Source: Leptodontidium sp. MPI-SDFR-AT-0119 (taxonomy: Eukaryota > Ascomycota > Leotiomycetes > Helotiales > Leptodontidiaceae). Taken from it: 64,000 nt of DNA. Under the pieces are notes generated by a model. That model saw only the letters and a program-made list of their open reading frames with translations. It had not been told where the DNA came from and searched no databases. The stretch is taken from assembly GCA_020726505.1 (NCBI GenBank), contig JAHLEZ010000015.1, positions 372,001 to 436,000 of the forward strand. The letters run 5' to 3'. Numbering within the stretch: the first letter of the stretch is position 1; the number at the start of each line of letters is the position of its first letter. Both the position numbers and the translations under genes were made by a program. Below, piece by piece: positions 1 to 11,422 of this stretch.

Positions 1-311
1 TCCATCTGCATAGAAGAATTCTCGGCAAAGAATCGAAACATCGAGATGTGCAGAATGCCGTTCGTGAGATCTTCGGCGCACTTTACAAAGTTCGTCGGAG
101 CAGTAGCGCTGAGGCATGCTTACTATTCCCCATGTTCACTGCTGGCTGTGATACGCAGGACGAGAGACAGCGAGCAGACATCCTGGACAGAATCAAGGGG
201 ATGGAGATGGTGGCCATGACGCAAATTCACAAAGCACGTGCTTTGATGGAGCGAGTGTGGGAAACAGGAAAACCATGGGAGACTCTAGTCGCTGGGGAAT
301 TTTTTGGGTGA
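1..311 (+). CDS. C-terminal end of a fungal-specific transcription factor (partial)
   Basis: The frame is open from the first base of the window to a TGA at 309-311, so only about 102 C-terminal residues are present. They include LLFPMFTAGCDTQ, followed by a charged helical stretch (DERQRADILDRIKGME) and the ending WETLVAGEFFG. This looks like the C-terminal part of the fungal-specific transcription factor domain (Fungal_trans_2 type) found in Zn2Cys6 regulators, where a hydrophobic segment with the pattern LLFPlFxAGC precedes the last helices. The DNA-binding half would lie upstream of the window. Family assignment rests on pattern recognition of this tail only. Confidence 0.6.
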   Translation, partial: HLHRRILGKESKHRDVQNAVREIFGALYKVRRSSSAEACLLFPMFTAGCDTQDERQRADILDRIKGMEMVAMTQIHKARALMERVWETGKPWETLVAGEFFG

Positions 312-451
312 TGGTCGAAATGATGGATGATGACTTCATGCGCCAATGATGAGCCTTCAAGAAATAAGTAACAATATTTTGCCTAGACTGCTGGCTGGTT
401 CCTTAGGCCACACTAACTCCCCCTACCCGGACATACTAGCTAGCGAGCACC

Positions 452-530
452 TATAAATTCGCACAATCATGAAGCCACAACCATCTTTTCTTTCAATTTC
501 AACCATTTTGAAAATCTCGTCCTGAGCATG
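452..530 (+). promoter_or_regulatory. TATA-like element and pyrimidine-rich leader before an ATG
   Basis: A TATAAAT-like box lies at about 452-458. About 75 bp downstream, after a CT-rich stretch, there is an ATG at 528. The layout resembles a fungal core promoter, but the ATG opens only a short frame with clustered cysteines (GSCGCCRSC), so the gene it would serve is unclear. Confidence 0.3.
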
Positions 531-544
531 ACACAAAAAGGCTC

Positions 545-1560
545 CTGTGGGTGTTGCAGGTCCTGCAATGGACTGACTCACCTATCGGCGGGGTATTTGA
601 GATTGGATTGGGATTTGCTTCGACGGTAGAAGAAGGGCGTGCGGAAACCTACTCTCGTAGGACCTGCCGTGAGCGCCTGGTAGATCAGCCATCATTGGTC
701 CACAGTCAAAAGGGAACAGCCTTCAATGGCAAGTCGTCCCTGGCGGCTTGGCTCGATATGGTGTGATTAGACGCATTAGCGGGACTCTCTCTGAAGGAGA
801 CAAGCGTGATAGTAAGGACGGCACCTGGGAAGCAGATTTCCAGGCCTGTTCTAGTACGTTCAAACGAATGTCGAACAGTCGAATACCGTTACTTTGCTCC
901 GAAGCCAGCATCTCGGACTCGGCCGAGGGGAGTCCTTGCACGCACGTATGGTGCTAAACGCGAAATGTTTGAATGTCCCCTGGCTTAGGACCAGTGTGTG
1001 ATAGCGGGGTGGATGGTATGTTCTCTTTCCCCATGCATGCCGATTTGCTTTCGTGTAACTGATAGTGAACACTTAGGTCACGTCTTCCTCTCCGGGTTTG
1101 GACCCTGAGAAACCCCCTGCGCCGAACAAGAGAATTCCGATCCTTTTTACCAAATACAGCGAGTAGAGGAAAGTGGCAGTTTTCAGGCCAATTACCGCTT
1201 TGATTACTGTCCTTTACCTCGACTGATCGTCGCGGGCAGCACGATCTTTTATTTCTTTGCAATGTTGGAATTATCTGTCAAGGAGGAGGAGAAGATTGCG
1301 GATTTAGCAAATCTGTGCTTGAGTCATCGGATGTGAGTAAAAATAACGCTTTCTTTGTCGTACATTACTGACAGGGTCTAGGACTCAGCTGTGGAGGGCG
1401 TACCGTTGGACAGTTGGGTTAGCTCATGGGATGGATTCGGCATATCTGGAGGTAAGTCATCGTCTAACGTCCACGTCACAATTCCCCACAACTAACCAGT
1501 CAAAGGCTACTAGGCATTCCAAGCTCGAATCCTCGGCCAATCCATCAGCATAAGAAGTGG
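545..1560 (+). pseudogene. Coding-like fragments, possible decayed or unresolved multi-exon gene
   Basis: Several plus-strand stretches read like protein but do not join into one frame. One, around 580-650, contains LQWTDSPIGGVFEIG. A second, around 700-840, contains VVPGGLARYGVIRRISG. A third, 1110-1334, contains NYRFDYCPLPRLIVAGS and LELSVKEEEKIADLANL and ends at a good 5' splice site (gtgagt, about 1335). A fourth, about 1380-1450, contains TQLWRAYRWTVGLAHG and ends in ggtaagt. Splice-like signals and codon-like composition suggest real exons, but in-frame stops separate the pieces. WTDSPIG recalls fungal acetoacetate-decarboxylase-like proteins, but not enough to name it. It could be a decayed gene or one with introns I could not place. 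Confidence 0.3.
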
Positions 1561-1799
1561 TGGTCTTCCACCAGAACGGACGGCATCGACATCACTCTGC
1601 CAGCCTTTTATAACGGAAACACCGCAAACACAACAACACACCGACACTATGCGACTCTACACAACCTATCTCACACCCACTCCTCCTTGCACTGCCGCAG
1701 ATCTTGTCCGCTTGAATACCCACGAGCGGGCACGCAGGATTGGAGGCGGTAGAAACCGACGCTCCATTAATCGGTGATGTGTTCCGACCCACTCTCGAT

Positions 1800-3023
1800 C
1801 CGCAGATATACTTGCTTCGAGGGTTTCCTTCATTGCGGGCATGTGCGTCGTTTTGATGCCATCTCTTATCGTTTTTGTTGTTATTACGCGGGTATGGGAT
1901 CAGAAAAATATGTCAGAAAGGGAGGGATGATGACACGTCTGACGTCACCATGACTTGGCTTGCCTTGCTTTGATTTGGCTTGACCTTGATCTTAATCTAG
2001 GTAGCTTGCTTGCGGAATCTGCGAGCTAGAAGCAATCTCAAGCCAAGTCATGGAGACGAGGAGTTCCTCCTGAAGAAAAAAAAAGAAACCAACAAACAGA
2101 CGCGAAGGATGTAGTGGTGCGTCTGTGGGTCTCAAGGGGATGAAAGCCACGAAGTCAGAGACGTCTATTTATCTTCCCCCGGGATAAATCGGAAAGTAGA
2201 TAGGATGTCTCCCATAGATATTTCTTAGCAGGGGAGGGCGGTAAGGGGGAGGTACTATGATACGGCCGTTGGGCGAACTTCCGTCGGCGACATCGGGTCT
2301 TGACTTTGATAGATGCCTGGATAGGCTGTTTGAAGGAGACTGCGTACCTGAACGGAGGTATGACGATGTTCGTGTTCGTTTGGTTGGGATGTATCTAGGT
2401 AGTGGTGGATTGTGGATGGGAGGGGAGGGGAGGGGAAAGGAGAGACCTACTCGAGCGATAGATGCCTGGATAGGCTGTTCGACGGGATAGATCTGAGAGG
2501 CAATGGGGAGGGGGAGTACTGGTACGTAGATGGGGGACAATGGGAGGTCTGAGGTGCTGGTTGGATCTATACGCGGTGGAGATATTGGTCAAAGCTGTGT
2601 TGGTACCGTAGATCTTCGCAATGAGCATGCGGCTTGCTTCCCACTTTTTCTTTCTTCTTTCTCTTCTAAGTGTGATTTTGATGTTTGCTGTTCTGTGCTG
2701 TGACTTTTCCTGACTAGACATGTGATTGCCTTGGTAGCCCATACGGAATTGTGGATGAGAGTGAGTGTAGGACAACCAGAATGGTGGACTGGTTGAAAGG
2801 AAGGTTCGGCGGACCTTCAGCTGGTCGTTTTGCGACTCTGAAATTGTTCCAATGCCGGGAATAAAATTTAGACTTTGAACTTTTTTAAATGCCATCATAT
2901 TCCGTACATAATTCTATCTCCTCTCATGGATTCTCGTCCTTTATTGCTGCCCACCTAACTAAATACCCATAAATCCCACCCGTACAAACCCACCAAAACA
3001 CTGCACTACCAAAACATTGCCAA
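1800..3023. other. Intergenic, with a 23-bp direct repeat
   Basis: No gene is supported. The stretch holds two copies of a 23-bp direct repeat (2308-2330 and 2457-2479). It also holds long minus-strand reading frames of low-complexity Pro/Ser/Arg composition that I judge spurious. The end of the stretch is the 3' flank of the CoA ligase gene. Confidence 0.5.
2308..2479. repeat. 23-bp direct repeat, two copies
   Basis: The 23 bases at 2308-2330 (gatagatgcctggataggct followed by gtt) recur exactly at 2457-2479, offset by 149 bp. The flanks are not similar, so this is a local duplication or a binding-site pair rather than a longer tandem array. Confidence 0.75.
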
Positions 3024-4789
3024 TCACAACTTCGCCTTCGCGCCCTTCTTCTCCTCCTCAGCAGCCTGAACCTTCAAGACTCTCCTCAGGATCTTCCCAC
3101 TCGCACTCTTCGGCACCTCATCCACAAATCTCACTCCACCTCTAAGCTTTTTATGACTTGCAACCTTCTTGGCCAGCCAATCCATAATCTCCTTCTCCTT
3201 CTCCTTGCTGCCCTCAACGCCTTTCTTCGGAACCACATAGGCGCGGGGGACTTCGGTGGCTTGATCACGATCCTCGATACCAATAACAGCAACATCATCA
3301 ATATCAGGATGGCCAATGAGATAGCCCTCCAACTCAGCTGGTGGGACCTGGAAACCTTTGTATTTGATAAGTTCCTTGACTCGATCTGTAATGTAAAAGT
3401 TGCCGTTCTTGTCTTGGTGGCCTACGTCGCCGGTCTTGAAGTATCCGTCGGATGTCAAGGCGTTCTTGGTGCCTTCTTCGTTGTTCAGATAGCCGAGGAA
3501 GATGTTGGGACCTTTGATCCAGAGCTCGCCTGTTTGTCCAGCAGGGACTTCTTTCTCGTCTTCGGACATGTATTTTGCAGTTTGGTTGGGTAGAAGTCGA
3601 CCGACGCTGCCGATGGATTTGTCCCACTCTTCCCATGGTTGTGTATGTGTGGTTGGACTCGTCTCGCTCAAGCCGTAGCCTTGCTTGATCGGGATTTTGA
3701 GCCGTTTGTAGACTGCGTCTACAAGGTCTTTGGTTAGTGGAGCCGCGCCTGAATTCATCATACGGATGGAGGAGAGGTCGTAGTTGTCGATCACGGGTGA
3801 TTTGCCAAGAAGGAGCACAATAGGTGGGACGACGTAGGCGAAGGTTATTGAGTGTTTTTGAACGTGGCTGCAGAACTTCTCGAGCTCGAATTTGGGCATC
3901 ACGACGAGGGCGAGACCAGAGTAGATGGATTGATGGATGAGACAAGTGAGGCCCTGCAAATGTCAGTAATTGCAAACGGCTGTAGAGCACAGAGACTTAC
4001 GTAGATGTGGAAGAAAGGCAAGAACGCCAGAATCTTGTCCCCTTCGTTCTTCTTCCCTCCTTTCCAGCTCATGTTTCCGCCTTCTCCAACTGTCAACATC
4101 ATAACATTCGAGACGATATTCGAATGTGTCAACATAACCCCCTTGGGATGTCCAGTCGTTCCAGAGCTGTATACCAGAAACGCAAGATCCTTCTTGGAGT
4201 CAATCTTCGCTTTCCTGAATCTCGTCGCCCCAGATATGTTCCTTATGTTCGTGAAATGCTTGAACCTCGCCGTCTCGTCCTTCTCGTCTCCAATCAGGAT
4301 GATCCGATCCGCATCAATGCCAACTTTCTTGCACGCCTCCTGTGCGATCTTGAGAAATGGTTTCTGTGTTGCCAATGCCTTGGCTCTCGAATCCTTCAAT
4401 TGGAATGCTAATTCGTCTGCGGTGTATCCTGGGTTCGCAGGGGAGAGAATACCTCCAGCCCAATGTATCCCCCATGTCAACGCAGGTGTATCGATACAGT
4501 TCGGAGAGTACAGTGCCATAACATCGCCCTTCTTCCATTCCCAGTTCGCCTTGAGCCCCTTTCCAAAGTCGAGAGCCGTGTTGCGAACTTGCGCATAGGT
4601 ATAGGATCGATTCGCGTCGGGGTCAACATAGATCACTAGATTCTCCAATTAGTCCCATGAACCACATATTCCAGCAGGGCAAACTTTACCCTTATCATCT
4701 GGGAACTCTCTATCCTTCCTCTCGAACAAAAACGTCCACAAATCCACATTCGGGATATCGATCAAGGGGTATTGGGATTGGGTAGGCAT
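3024..4789 (-). CDS. Acyl-CoA synthetase, 4-coumarate-CoA ligase-like, with AKL C-terminus
   Basis: ANL-superfamily adenylating enzyme that would activate an aryl or acyl carboxylate to its CoA thioester using ATP. Exons are 4690-4789, 4001-4635 and 3024-3953. Introns of 54 and 47 bp have GT-AG ends, giving 554 residues, the usual 4CL length. The AMP-binding P-loop YSSGTTGHPKGV is at about residue 185. FLPFFHIYGLTC follows across intron 2, then the adenylate-binding GYGLSETSP, the TGD motif in YFKTGDVGHQD, and the C-terminal catalytic lysine motif PKSASGKILRR. The last three residues are AKL, a PTS1 variant, so peroxisomal location is likely. A paralogue lies at 53.4 kb. Substrate cannot be read from sequence; fungal members use phenylpropanoids, fatty acids or secondary-metabolite acids. 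Confidence 0.93.
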
Positions 4790-4926
4790 TGTGTAAGGTT
4801 GAGACCGACGAGCACTAGGAAGACCCAAATATCGAAATCAGGAACCCACGCGACGTAGATGGGCAGTATATATGCGACAATAGAACTGAGAATGATGCCA
4901 GAGACGACACTGACGGCTTTGCTCAT
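4762..4926 (-). promoter_or_regulatory. Hydrophobic upstream ORF overlapping the CoA ligase start
   Basis: A 54-codon ATG-initiated frame (ATG at 4926-4924) reads MSKAVSVVSG, then two hydrophobic stretches (ILSSIVAYILPIYVAWV and DIWVFLVLVGLNL). It stops at 4762, 27 bp beyond the ligase ATG at 4789 and in another frame. If it is in the mRNA it would be an overlapping upstream ORF that lowers translation of the ligase. It could also be a separate small membrane protein, or chance if transcription starts downstream. Confidence 0.3.
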
Positions 4927-4929
4927 GGC

Positions 4930-6439
4930 GGGCGACTCGAGGCTGGGGTCGTGGTGTCTTTTATTTGTGTATGGAGACCCCACCAACGTCACTAGAGTAC
5001 GGCCGTTCGGTGCAGCTCGAAGCCTGGGGAAAGCCGAGTGTTGAAACTGGACCGAGGCTCGGCGTGTTGCCGTAGGCTAATGCCGATTGGAACCGTCACA
5101 AGGATTCGAGATGCGAGAATTGGCAGAATTTCGCTGTGAATGTCGGCTTCAGCAGTTGAGGTTTTTTTTTGAATGAAGTGAACATCGGATGAACTGGATC
5201 GTAGCATTTGTAGAGAATTTTTTGGCGTTCAAAACATGTTGTGTTTCTGACTTCAGGGGTTAGCCAAGCCGAGCGAGCCACTCCGAGGCCCGAGTCTTGG
5301 ACAAGGCGGCGACGGGGGAGCGTTGAATTGAAGATGATTCTGAAGAATATCAGTTGCTTATTGCGGTAATAAGACGAGATTAACCACGGCAAGCTGGCGT
5401 TGGATTGACCTCTAATGCAGGAAGAATCAACCGAGCGTCATGGATAAACCCAAGTTTTCTGTTGTTTTCGACACATCACAATGGCTTAGAAAAAGAATTC
5501 AGGAACAGAAATTAGAGGCCTGTAAACGCCGACAAAAGAGTAAAGGGTGCTGGTTTTGGTTTGGTAGACGGTTTGTTGACCTCGCCTAAAAAAGGAGAAG
5601 CTTTGAAGCGAGAAAGGGGCTGGCGGGCTGGTGAAACAATTTCACTTGACTTCATACTAGAAAGTGCTTTAATATTGATTTTATATAGCAAAGTGGCCGG
5701 GAAACAATGCTAGAGTCAGGTTATGCTTGAAGCTGAAATTTCATTCAGTTTGACAAAGCGAGGAAACTGTTCGTGTGACAAGGTCACTCCCGTCACACAT
5801 ACCAACCTAGATATGACATCTTCAGATAGCGATAAAGATATTTGTAAGATAATTAGTTCTTTTTAACAACCATCTGCTGGTATGAAATCCAATAACATTG
5901 CTCATTTCTGATGCCAAAGCAGCATTTATTTCAGAGATTTCAAACTCCCGTGGAAAGCTTCGGAGTAAGAACTTTAACTAATTCCACACGACCCATTTAC
6001 TAATCCAATCATCTCCCATCTGTAGGTAAGACATTTCACCTTCTTTTCAGCTCAATCACCAGATCCCGCGCCACTTTCGCGTTGACTCATACGTGTATTC
6101 GCGGATTGGCTGTCCCCCATCGCGCCAAGTCAACCCCGCATCCTTCCACATCCAGATCGGCCTTGATGAGCATCGAAGCACAGTTTAGGCTTGAATGGCT
6201 TGACACTGCGATTGCGATTGGTATGTATATCTAGGTAGATGCTAATTAGTTGGCGTTGTAAGACGGAGATGTGAGAGAAGTCGCCTTGCTTTTTCCCTCT
6301 TGGAGCTGTTGTGTGAAGCACTCATAAACCGCACTTATTCCCTCCTTCTCTTGCCTTCCTTCCTTCCTTCAACCGCCGTCCTGAAGACTTTCTTAACTTT
6401 ACCATTTTTCTGTATCTGAATTCAAGGAACTGAGCAATC
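4930..6439. other. Intergenic, upstream regions of divergent genes
   Basis: No supported gene. The left part is the promoter side of the CoA ligase and the right part is the promoter of the VOC-family gene. Just before that ATG there is a CT-rich tract with repeated CTTCC (about 6340-6375), a typical fungal leader. Minus-strand frames near 5.0-5.4 kb show no conserved motif. Confidence 0.5.
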
Positions 6440-7083
6440 ATGTCCGAAGCAGAGAAATGGACTCCTCCTCCCCTCGGTACTCCTTGCTGGGTTGAGATCC
6501 CCGCTGCAGATGTCTCAGCCTGCAAGGTGTGTTCTCTTGCCATTCCATCCATCACTAAAGCCCACTACAGTAGAGTGCATCAATCAAACACCTTGCTAAC
6601 ATGCAATTCCGCCAGAAATTTTATGCCGCACTCTTCCCGTCTTGGGAATGGAAAGCTCCAACGGAGACATACACAGAAGAGAAGATTGCTATGTTTAGTT
6701 TCGCCGGAAAAATGGGTACGTGCAATCTTATCTAATTGTATGCTTCCAATCCAAAAGAATGGAGGCTAAATAGGAGATGGTGCAAAGGCTTGACGGGTGG
6801 GATTGTTCAAGTCCCTGCTGAGTGCAAGAGTGGCGAATTGAAGAATGGGATGGGTGTTACGATTTATCACTTCGTGGAGAGCATTGAGAAGGTGGGTTAT
6901 CCAGAAGATGTTCGCTCTGAGGAAAACGGAATCTAATGGGGATCATAGACGAAAGAACAAGTTGAGGAACTGGGAGGTACAGTGGTGAGTGAGAAGGAGC
7001 CGGAGAGCGACAATGGATATCACATCCTTTTCAAAGATGTGGCTGGGAACCGTTTTGGGGTTTATGAATTGAAGAAGAAGTGA
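6440..7083 (+). CDS. VOC-superfamily (glyoxalase/bleomycin-resistance/dioxygenase fold) protein
   Basis: Exons are 6440-6526, 6616-6715, 6788-6891 and 6949-7083, all with GT-AG introns and exact frame, giving 141 residues. It is a single-domain VOC protein. The first half has GTPCWVEIPAADVSACKKFY, then ALFPSWEW; the second half ends NGYHILFKDVAGNRFGVYEL, matching the usual PDGNxxxLxE end of the fold. GGIVQVP lies in the middle strand region. Relatives bind metal or small molecules and act as isomerases, dioxygenases or detoxification proteins. The paired metal-ligand residues (His and Glu) are not all obvious here, so the activity is left open. The start has a good context (caatcATG) after a pyrimidine-rich leader. 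Confidence 0.85.
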
Positions 7084-7464
7084 AGCTGTAATGTTGGTTC
7101 ATCAGCGGAGGCTGTGGGATAGCTGGATTGTCGAATTAAAGCTGATACGTCCTTGTGTACTCTTGCCAAATCTCGACCTGACAGCACTATGTTTAAGCAT
7201 GTTGGCCAGTGCCCCAAACTTTACCAAGACTCCCCAACGGCAGCCAAAAGAGAAAGGCCATTGTATTGCATCGATTATAGGCGATAATATCGAGCTGACA
7301 ATTTTATCTACCCCCAAATCGAGCGTGGATGGAAGGGTGCAAACTTCATGACTCTCATTATATCAGTACTTTTTCTCGTATATCATAACACTCGTCGCAA
7401 ACATCGAACCAAGTTGGCTCAACACCTAACGCCCATCAAGTCATGCCATGTAACTGTTCAAACA

Positions 7465-9765
7465 TCAAACCTCCTCCCTAGTTTCTGCCAGACTCGAATC
7501 ATCACTCCTCCTTTCAAAGGCACTAATCCTGAACCTGCTCACCCTCACCGAGCTTATCCTCCAGACTCGCTCCGCGCCACCATGCCAGCTCCAACTCCTC
7601 CAACTCCTGCCACCACTACCAGTCTCGCTACTAGCGGCATCACTTCCCTCTTCATAGCTGCCCGCCTGACCTATTCGACTACTGTTGTTCTCATCTAAGA
7701 AGATAGGCACTTCCCTCGCTTTGGCCGAACTTTGCACCCGCTCGACAGCCTCGCTAAGTCGATTTGGTTGATCCTGAACAGTGCTCATGCTGACGAGCCT
7801 TCCATCCGCACGACTCCCCGTCGCACTTCTCGGGATACTAGAGTCGTACGTCGCTTCACTCAAGTGACGAATGCGCTTGACCCTATCCATCCACGGATCG
7901 CGATCGCGATCACGATCTACGGATATCCGAGTCTCCTCGCTCCCAGCCAGTACTCCTCTCGGGCTCCTCGGCATCTGGCTACCCCTACTTGACATTCTCG
8001 TTCCCCTTCCCTCTGGCAATACGGCGCTGTTCTCTCTCCAACCCCTCCTCTCATTCTCGTTCGCGATGCCTTCTTCTCTAGCTGCACTCCCGCTGACAAA
8101 ATCACTACCTTCGCTCATCTGTTTGCTCGATTTTCCGAACGTGCCCAAGCTCTTGAATGTCAGTCTACTTCCGAGCCAGTTCCGCTTGTTTTCGCTTCCA
8201 ACGCTGTTGATTAGGTCTCTATCTCCACTTGTGGGTGGCTCTGGTGAGAGATTGCCGACCACGAATCCCCTACTGGAGCTGGCGCTGAAGTATCGGGGGA
8301 CATGATAATTGAGAATCGGTTTGAGGGAGGGGAGACAGACGCAGATTGTAGCGACGGTAAGCTCGGCCTCGGACCACGCAAGAAGATGTATTGCATCCCC
8401 TGCGAGTGAATCGGAGTTAACAAAAATGGAGCAAGTAATGGAGTGAAGCGATGAATGAACTTGGCTTACAAGACTGATCGAGGGTATCACGGTAAAAGAT
8501 AACGGGTTTAACGCGGATAATGCTGATGACGCAGGCACTACTACTATTAGCATATTCCAGGCATGAGATGTATTGGGGGACCGTCGTACATAGTTCCAAC
8601 GCTGAACATGCAGATCAAACTTATCTTCTTGCCCCTCCCCACACTCAGTTTGCTCAAACAGGGAATAGGCAGAAGGAGAATCGCGAGATCCTCAAGAATC
8701 GAGAATATTGCCCCAGGGAATATAATCGTCTCGAGCTGTATGCAGTTTCCCTGAATGTGAGGGTTCCAGAGCATAGCAACGGGTGTGCACTGAAAGAGTA
8801 TTGCGAAGAAGAACGCTACCCCGTGGAGTAGCGTGATTGCTATCAGAATCCAGGTGACGACTTGGATCCAGGGGACAGGGAAGACGCGGAGGTAGAAGAG
8901 CAGAATAGAGACCTTGAGAAGGACTTGTACTATTATGTAGAATAGTTTCATGACGTAGAAGACCTAGGAAGGACGGAATTCAGTAACCTTCGGTCAACGA
9001 CGACGACTGAGAACGTGCCTTGGCTATTTTGACAAGGTTGTCTGGGCTGTCGACGTCCCAAGCATGAAGGCCCAAGCCAATCGTCGAATCTTCAAGTGGT
9101 CAGCAAGACATACTCCTACAGATTGTGTTGTCTGTACTTACCCCATATCATTACCACTGCTATCATGATCATAAACACTGAAGATAGACTGTCAGCATCA
9201 AGCATTTGTGCAGAAACAGGAGATCATTCTTACATGCGGCAACAGCTGTATTCCAGTCATCCCACCAAAACCTCTTCACAACCATGGTCCGTGAATAACA
9301 TCGGAGGAGAACAAAGACTGCAGCGAGGAGAGCCATGATGATGGTGAGGTTTCGAATGTAGGGTGCCTTGGAAGGCTTCGGAAAACCCTGGCAGAGATTC
9401 TGTTGGAGTGGCCATGCAGCTGTAGCTCTCAGTACTTTTCCGTGAAGCTGACTTGGTCTGACATACCCGCTGCGTCTGCACGGCTGCAGTTTGTTTGAAG
9501 ACAACCCGAAATAGCCCTCATTGACGAGATATCCGGACACAGAGCTGTGCTGATGACTGAGATAGAGCCATTGTGGTATCCCAGGCCGTCAACTACTGGA
9601 AGCGTGCATTGTGTCTGTCATCGAGTTAGAGAGGACGATGCATAGGGGTTGGGCACATACAGCACAATCTGGATACCCGACGAGGTATTCTCGGAACGGT
9701 GTTGACTGCTGTGCAAAGGCCACTGCACAGAATGGCAGGGCGGAAAGCAGTGTAAGTGGTCTCAT
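7465..9765 (-). CDS. CFEM-domain seven-transmembrane (Pth11-type) receptor-like protein
   Basis: Eight exons (9661-9765, 9467-9614, 9234-9419, 9142-9177, 9019-9089, 8590-8963, 8470-8543, 7465-8399) give 642 residues. A signal peptide (MRPLTLLSALPFCAVAFA) leads into a CFEM-like domain with YPDCATQC, LCPDI, SGCLQTNC and a last Cys at about 93. Six cysteines are visible; the DISCIC pair of canonical CFEM reads DISSMR. Seven membrane segments follow (about 105-370) with fungal rhodopsin-like signatures: WWDDWN after TM1, GLGLHAWDV before TM3, LFYLRVF after TM3. The last 270 residues are a Ser/Arg-rich cytosolic tail with RDRDRDRD. Fungal proteins of this kind are plasma-membrane sensors of surface or host cues; this one's ligand is unknown. 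The intron at 8964-9018 has a GC donor. Confidence 0.88.
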
Positions 9766-11422
9766 GTTGCAGCAGGCATTTCACGGGCCATGAGAAACAA
9801 AAGAAAACATGTGGAGTTCCTGGAGCAGGTACCTGAATATGAATGGAAGCTTTCGAGATTGCGAGGAGAACATGCCGTGTGCATGGACAGTTATTAAGTG
9901 AGAGGCTGAGTCTGATAGGCTAGTCCCACGGTTTTGTTGATCAAGTAAAAGCCGGATCTACGTCGACAGCTCAAAACACTACTGCAACGCCTCCATAACC
10001 ACACCGGGCTTGAACATCCTTACCATCCTTGCAGATCAGGGTGTTCGCAGTAGAGTAGTGAGATGAAGCAATGAGCCAATGACTGTTCTGGTAGTGCTTT
10101 GGTGGCTTGCTATGCAAGCCCAAACTATGAGCAAGCTGTTGCAAAAACTTCTGCATATGCCAGGCACAGAGGACAGTGCGTAAAAGGAGGAGTCTCCGAA
10201 AACCGGGGAGTAAAGGTCGGCGAGAGAGGGGGTTGGGTGTTCTATTGCCGAAAGTGGCTGAATGAGGAGAAGGGGGGGGGGCGCTTAGAGATATGTTGTC
10301 AATATTAGAAAGATCAAATCTCCAAAGGTCAGCATTGAAAGACAAGTATACCTCAACCATACTGATCGAGCTGCCATCCCATAAGTAAACTCACATTCTA
10401 TTCTAACTCCGCTCAGACATGTCATCGCTGCTTGTCGCCTATCCATCTCAAAGGGAAGAAGGTCGCGAATGCAACACCTCAAGTTGTGGTAGCATGCACG
10501 CCATAGCAAGTCTTTGCACTGTCAAACACTTCGAGAACCACGTCCGTGCGGGAGCGCTAATTTGACAATGGGGAAGTTCTGGCCCATGCTAGAGATGCTG
10601 GTGTCGATCCGTCGATGTTAGGCTTACTCGGCTAGACCGTAATGAGATCTGGGCTCCCTCATCTCAAACCTCTAGCCTCTCGTAAGCTCAAGAACGTGTG
10701 AGCTGCGACTGCGATCCGAAGTGTTGTAGAAGACCCAATGTGATTTTTAATCAAAGACTCGGTGGAGTTAACTCGCCCCAATGATCTAGGAACAGAAAGA
10801 AGGTTTTGTAGCGAACACTTGTACGTACTTTCAGCGCAAGCCAAAACACGGACTAATAGCCTAAGAGAGGCCACTTTGCTGCCCGAACTATCTCGATATT
10901 TGCCGAAATCTCCTCGTTTGTACCTCCCAGCCTGATTTGCAAACTTGCACAGTATTGAGCACCGAGCTAGGTTGCGACTGGAGACGTTCCCACGAAGTGG
11001 ATAACAGATCGCACATCGAGGGTAGAAGATCGACGCAGGCTCCAGCTACCCACTCTGAGATCCAATTCCTAGGGATCATAACGTCGTACGGCGGGGAGGG
11101 GGGATTCGCTATGGGCAGGTCCTCACTTGCTGCCTTTAATGGCTTGTGAGCAAAAGACACTGCAAAAGCATGGAAATCTGGAACAGGATCCATTGAATAG
11201 GAACAATGGTATCCTCCGCAGAAGCCGAGAAAATCTCCGTCGCGGGTAGGGTTGAAGGATCCAATGTTGGCCCGTGAGCTCCCTTCGGGGTTTTGGAGAA
11301 ATGGAGCACTTCCCGCCACTCCACGTGTACCGCATTACGGTCTGGTCAAAGCTCAAGATCTGGGCGATCACTCAACGGATTCGTGGGAAATTGTGGTGCT
11401 TCATTGCAGATGAGTGGCCGGC
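9766..11422. other. Intergenic, no supported gene
   Basis: Short frames on both strands show no motif, signal peptide or clean splice chain. A G-homopolymer lies near 10271-10280. A minus-strand frame at 10888-11319 (143 codons) lies just downstream of the membrane protein gene; its composition is unremarkable and I do not call it. Confidence 0.45.

Noticed and set aside
2395..2898. Minus-strand frame of 167 codons
   Set aside because: Low-complexity Ser/Pro/Arg composition, overlaps a direct-repeat region, no motif, no splice support.
4005..4598. Plus-strand frame of 197 codons
   Set aside because: Shadow of the CoA-ligase exon on the other strand.
9971..10360. Minus-strand frame of 129 codons
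   Set aside because: No domain or splice signals; contains a G/C homopolymer.
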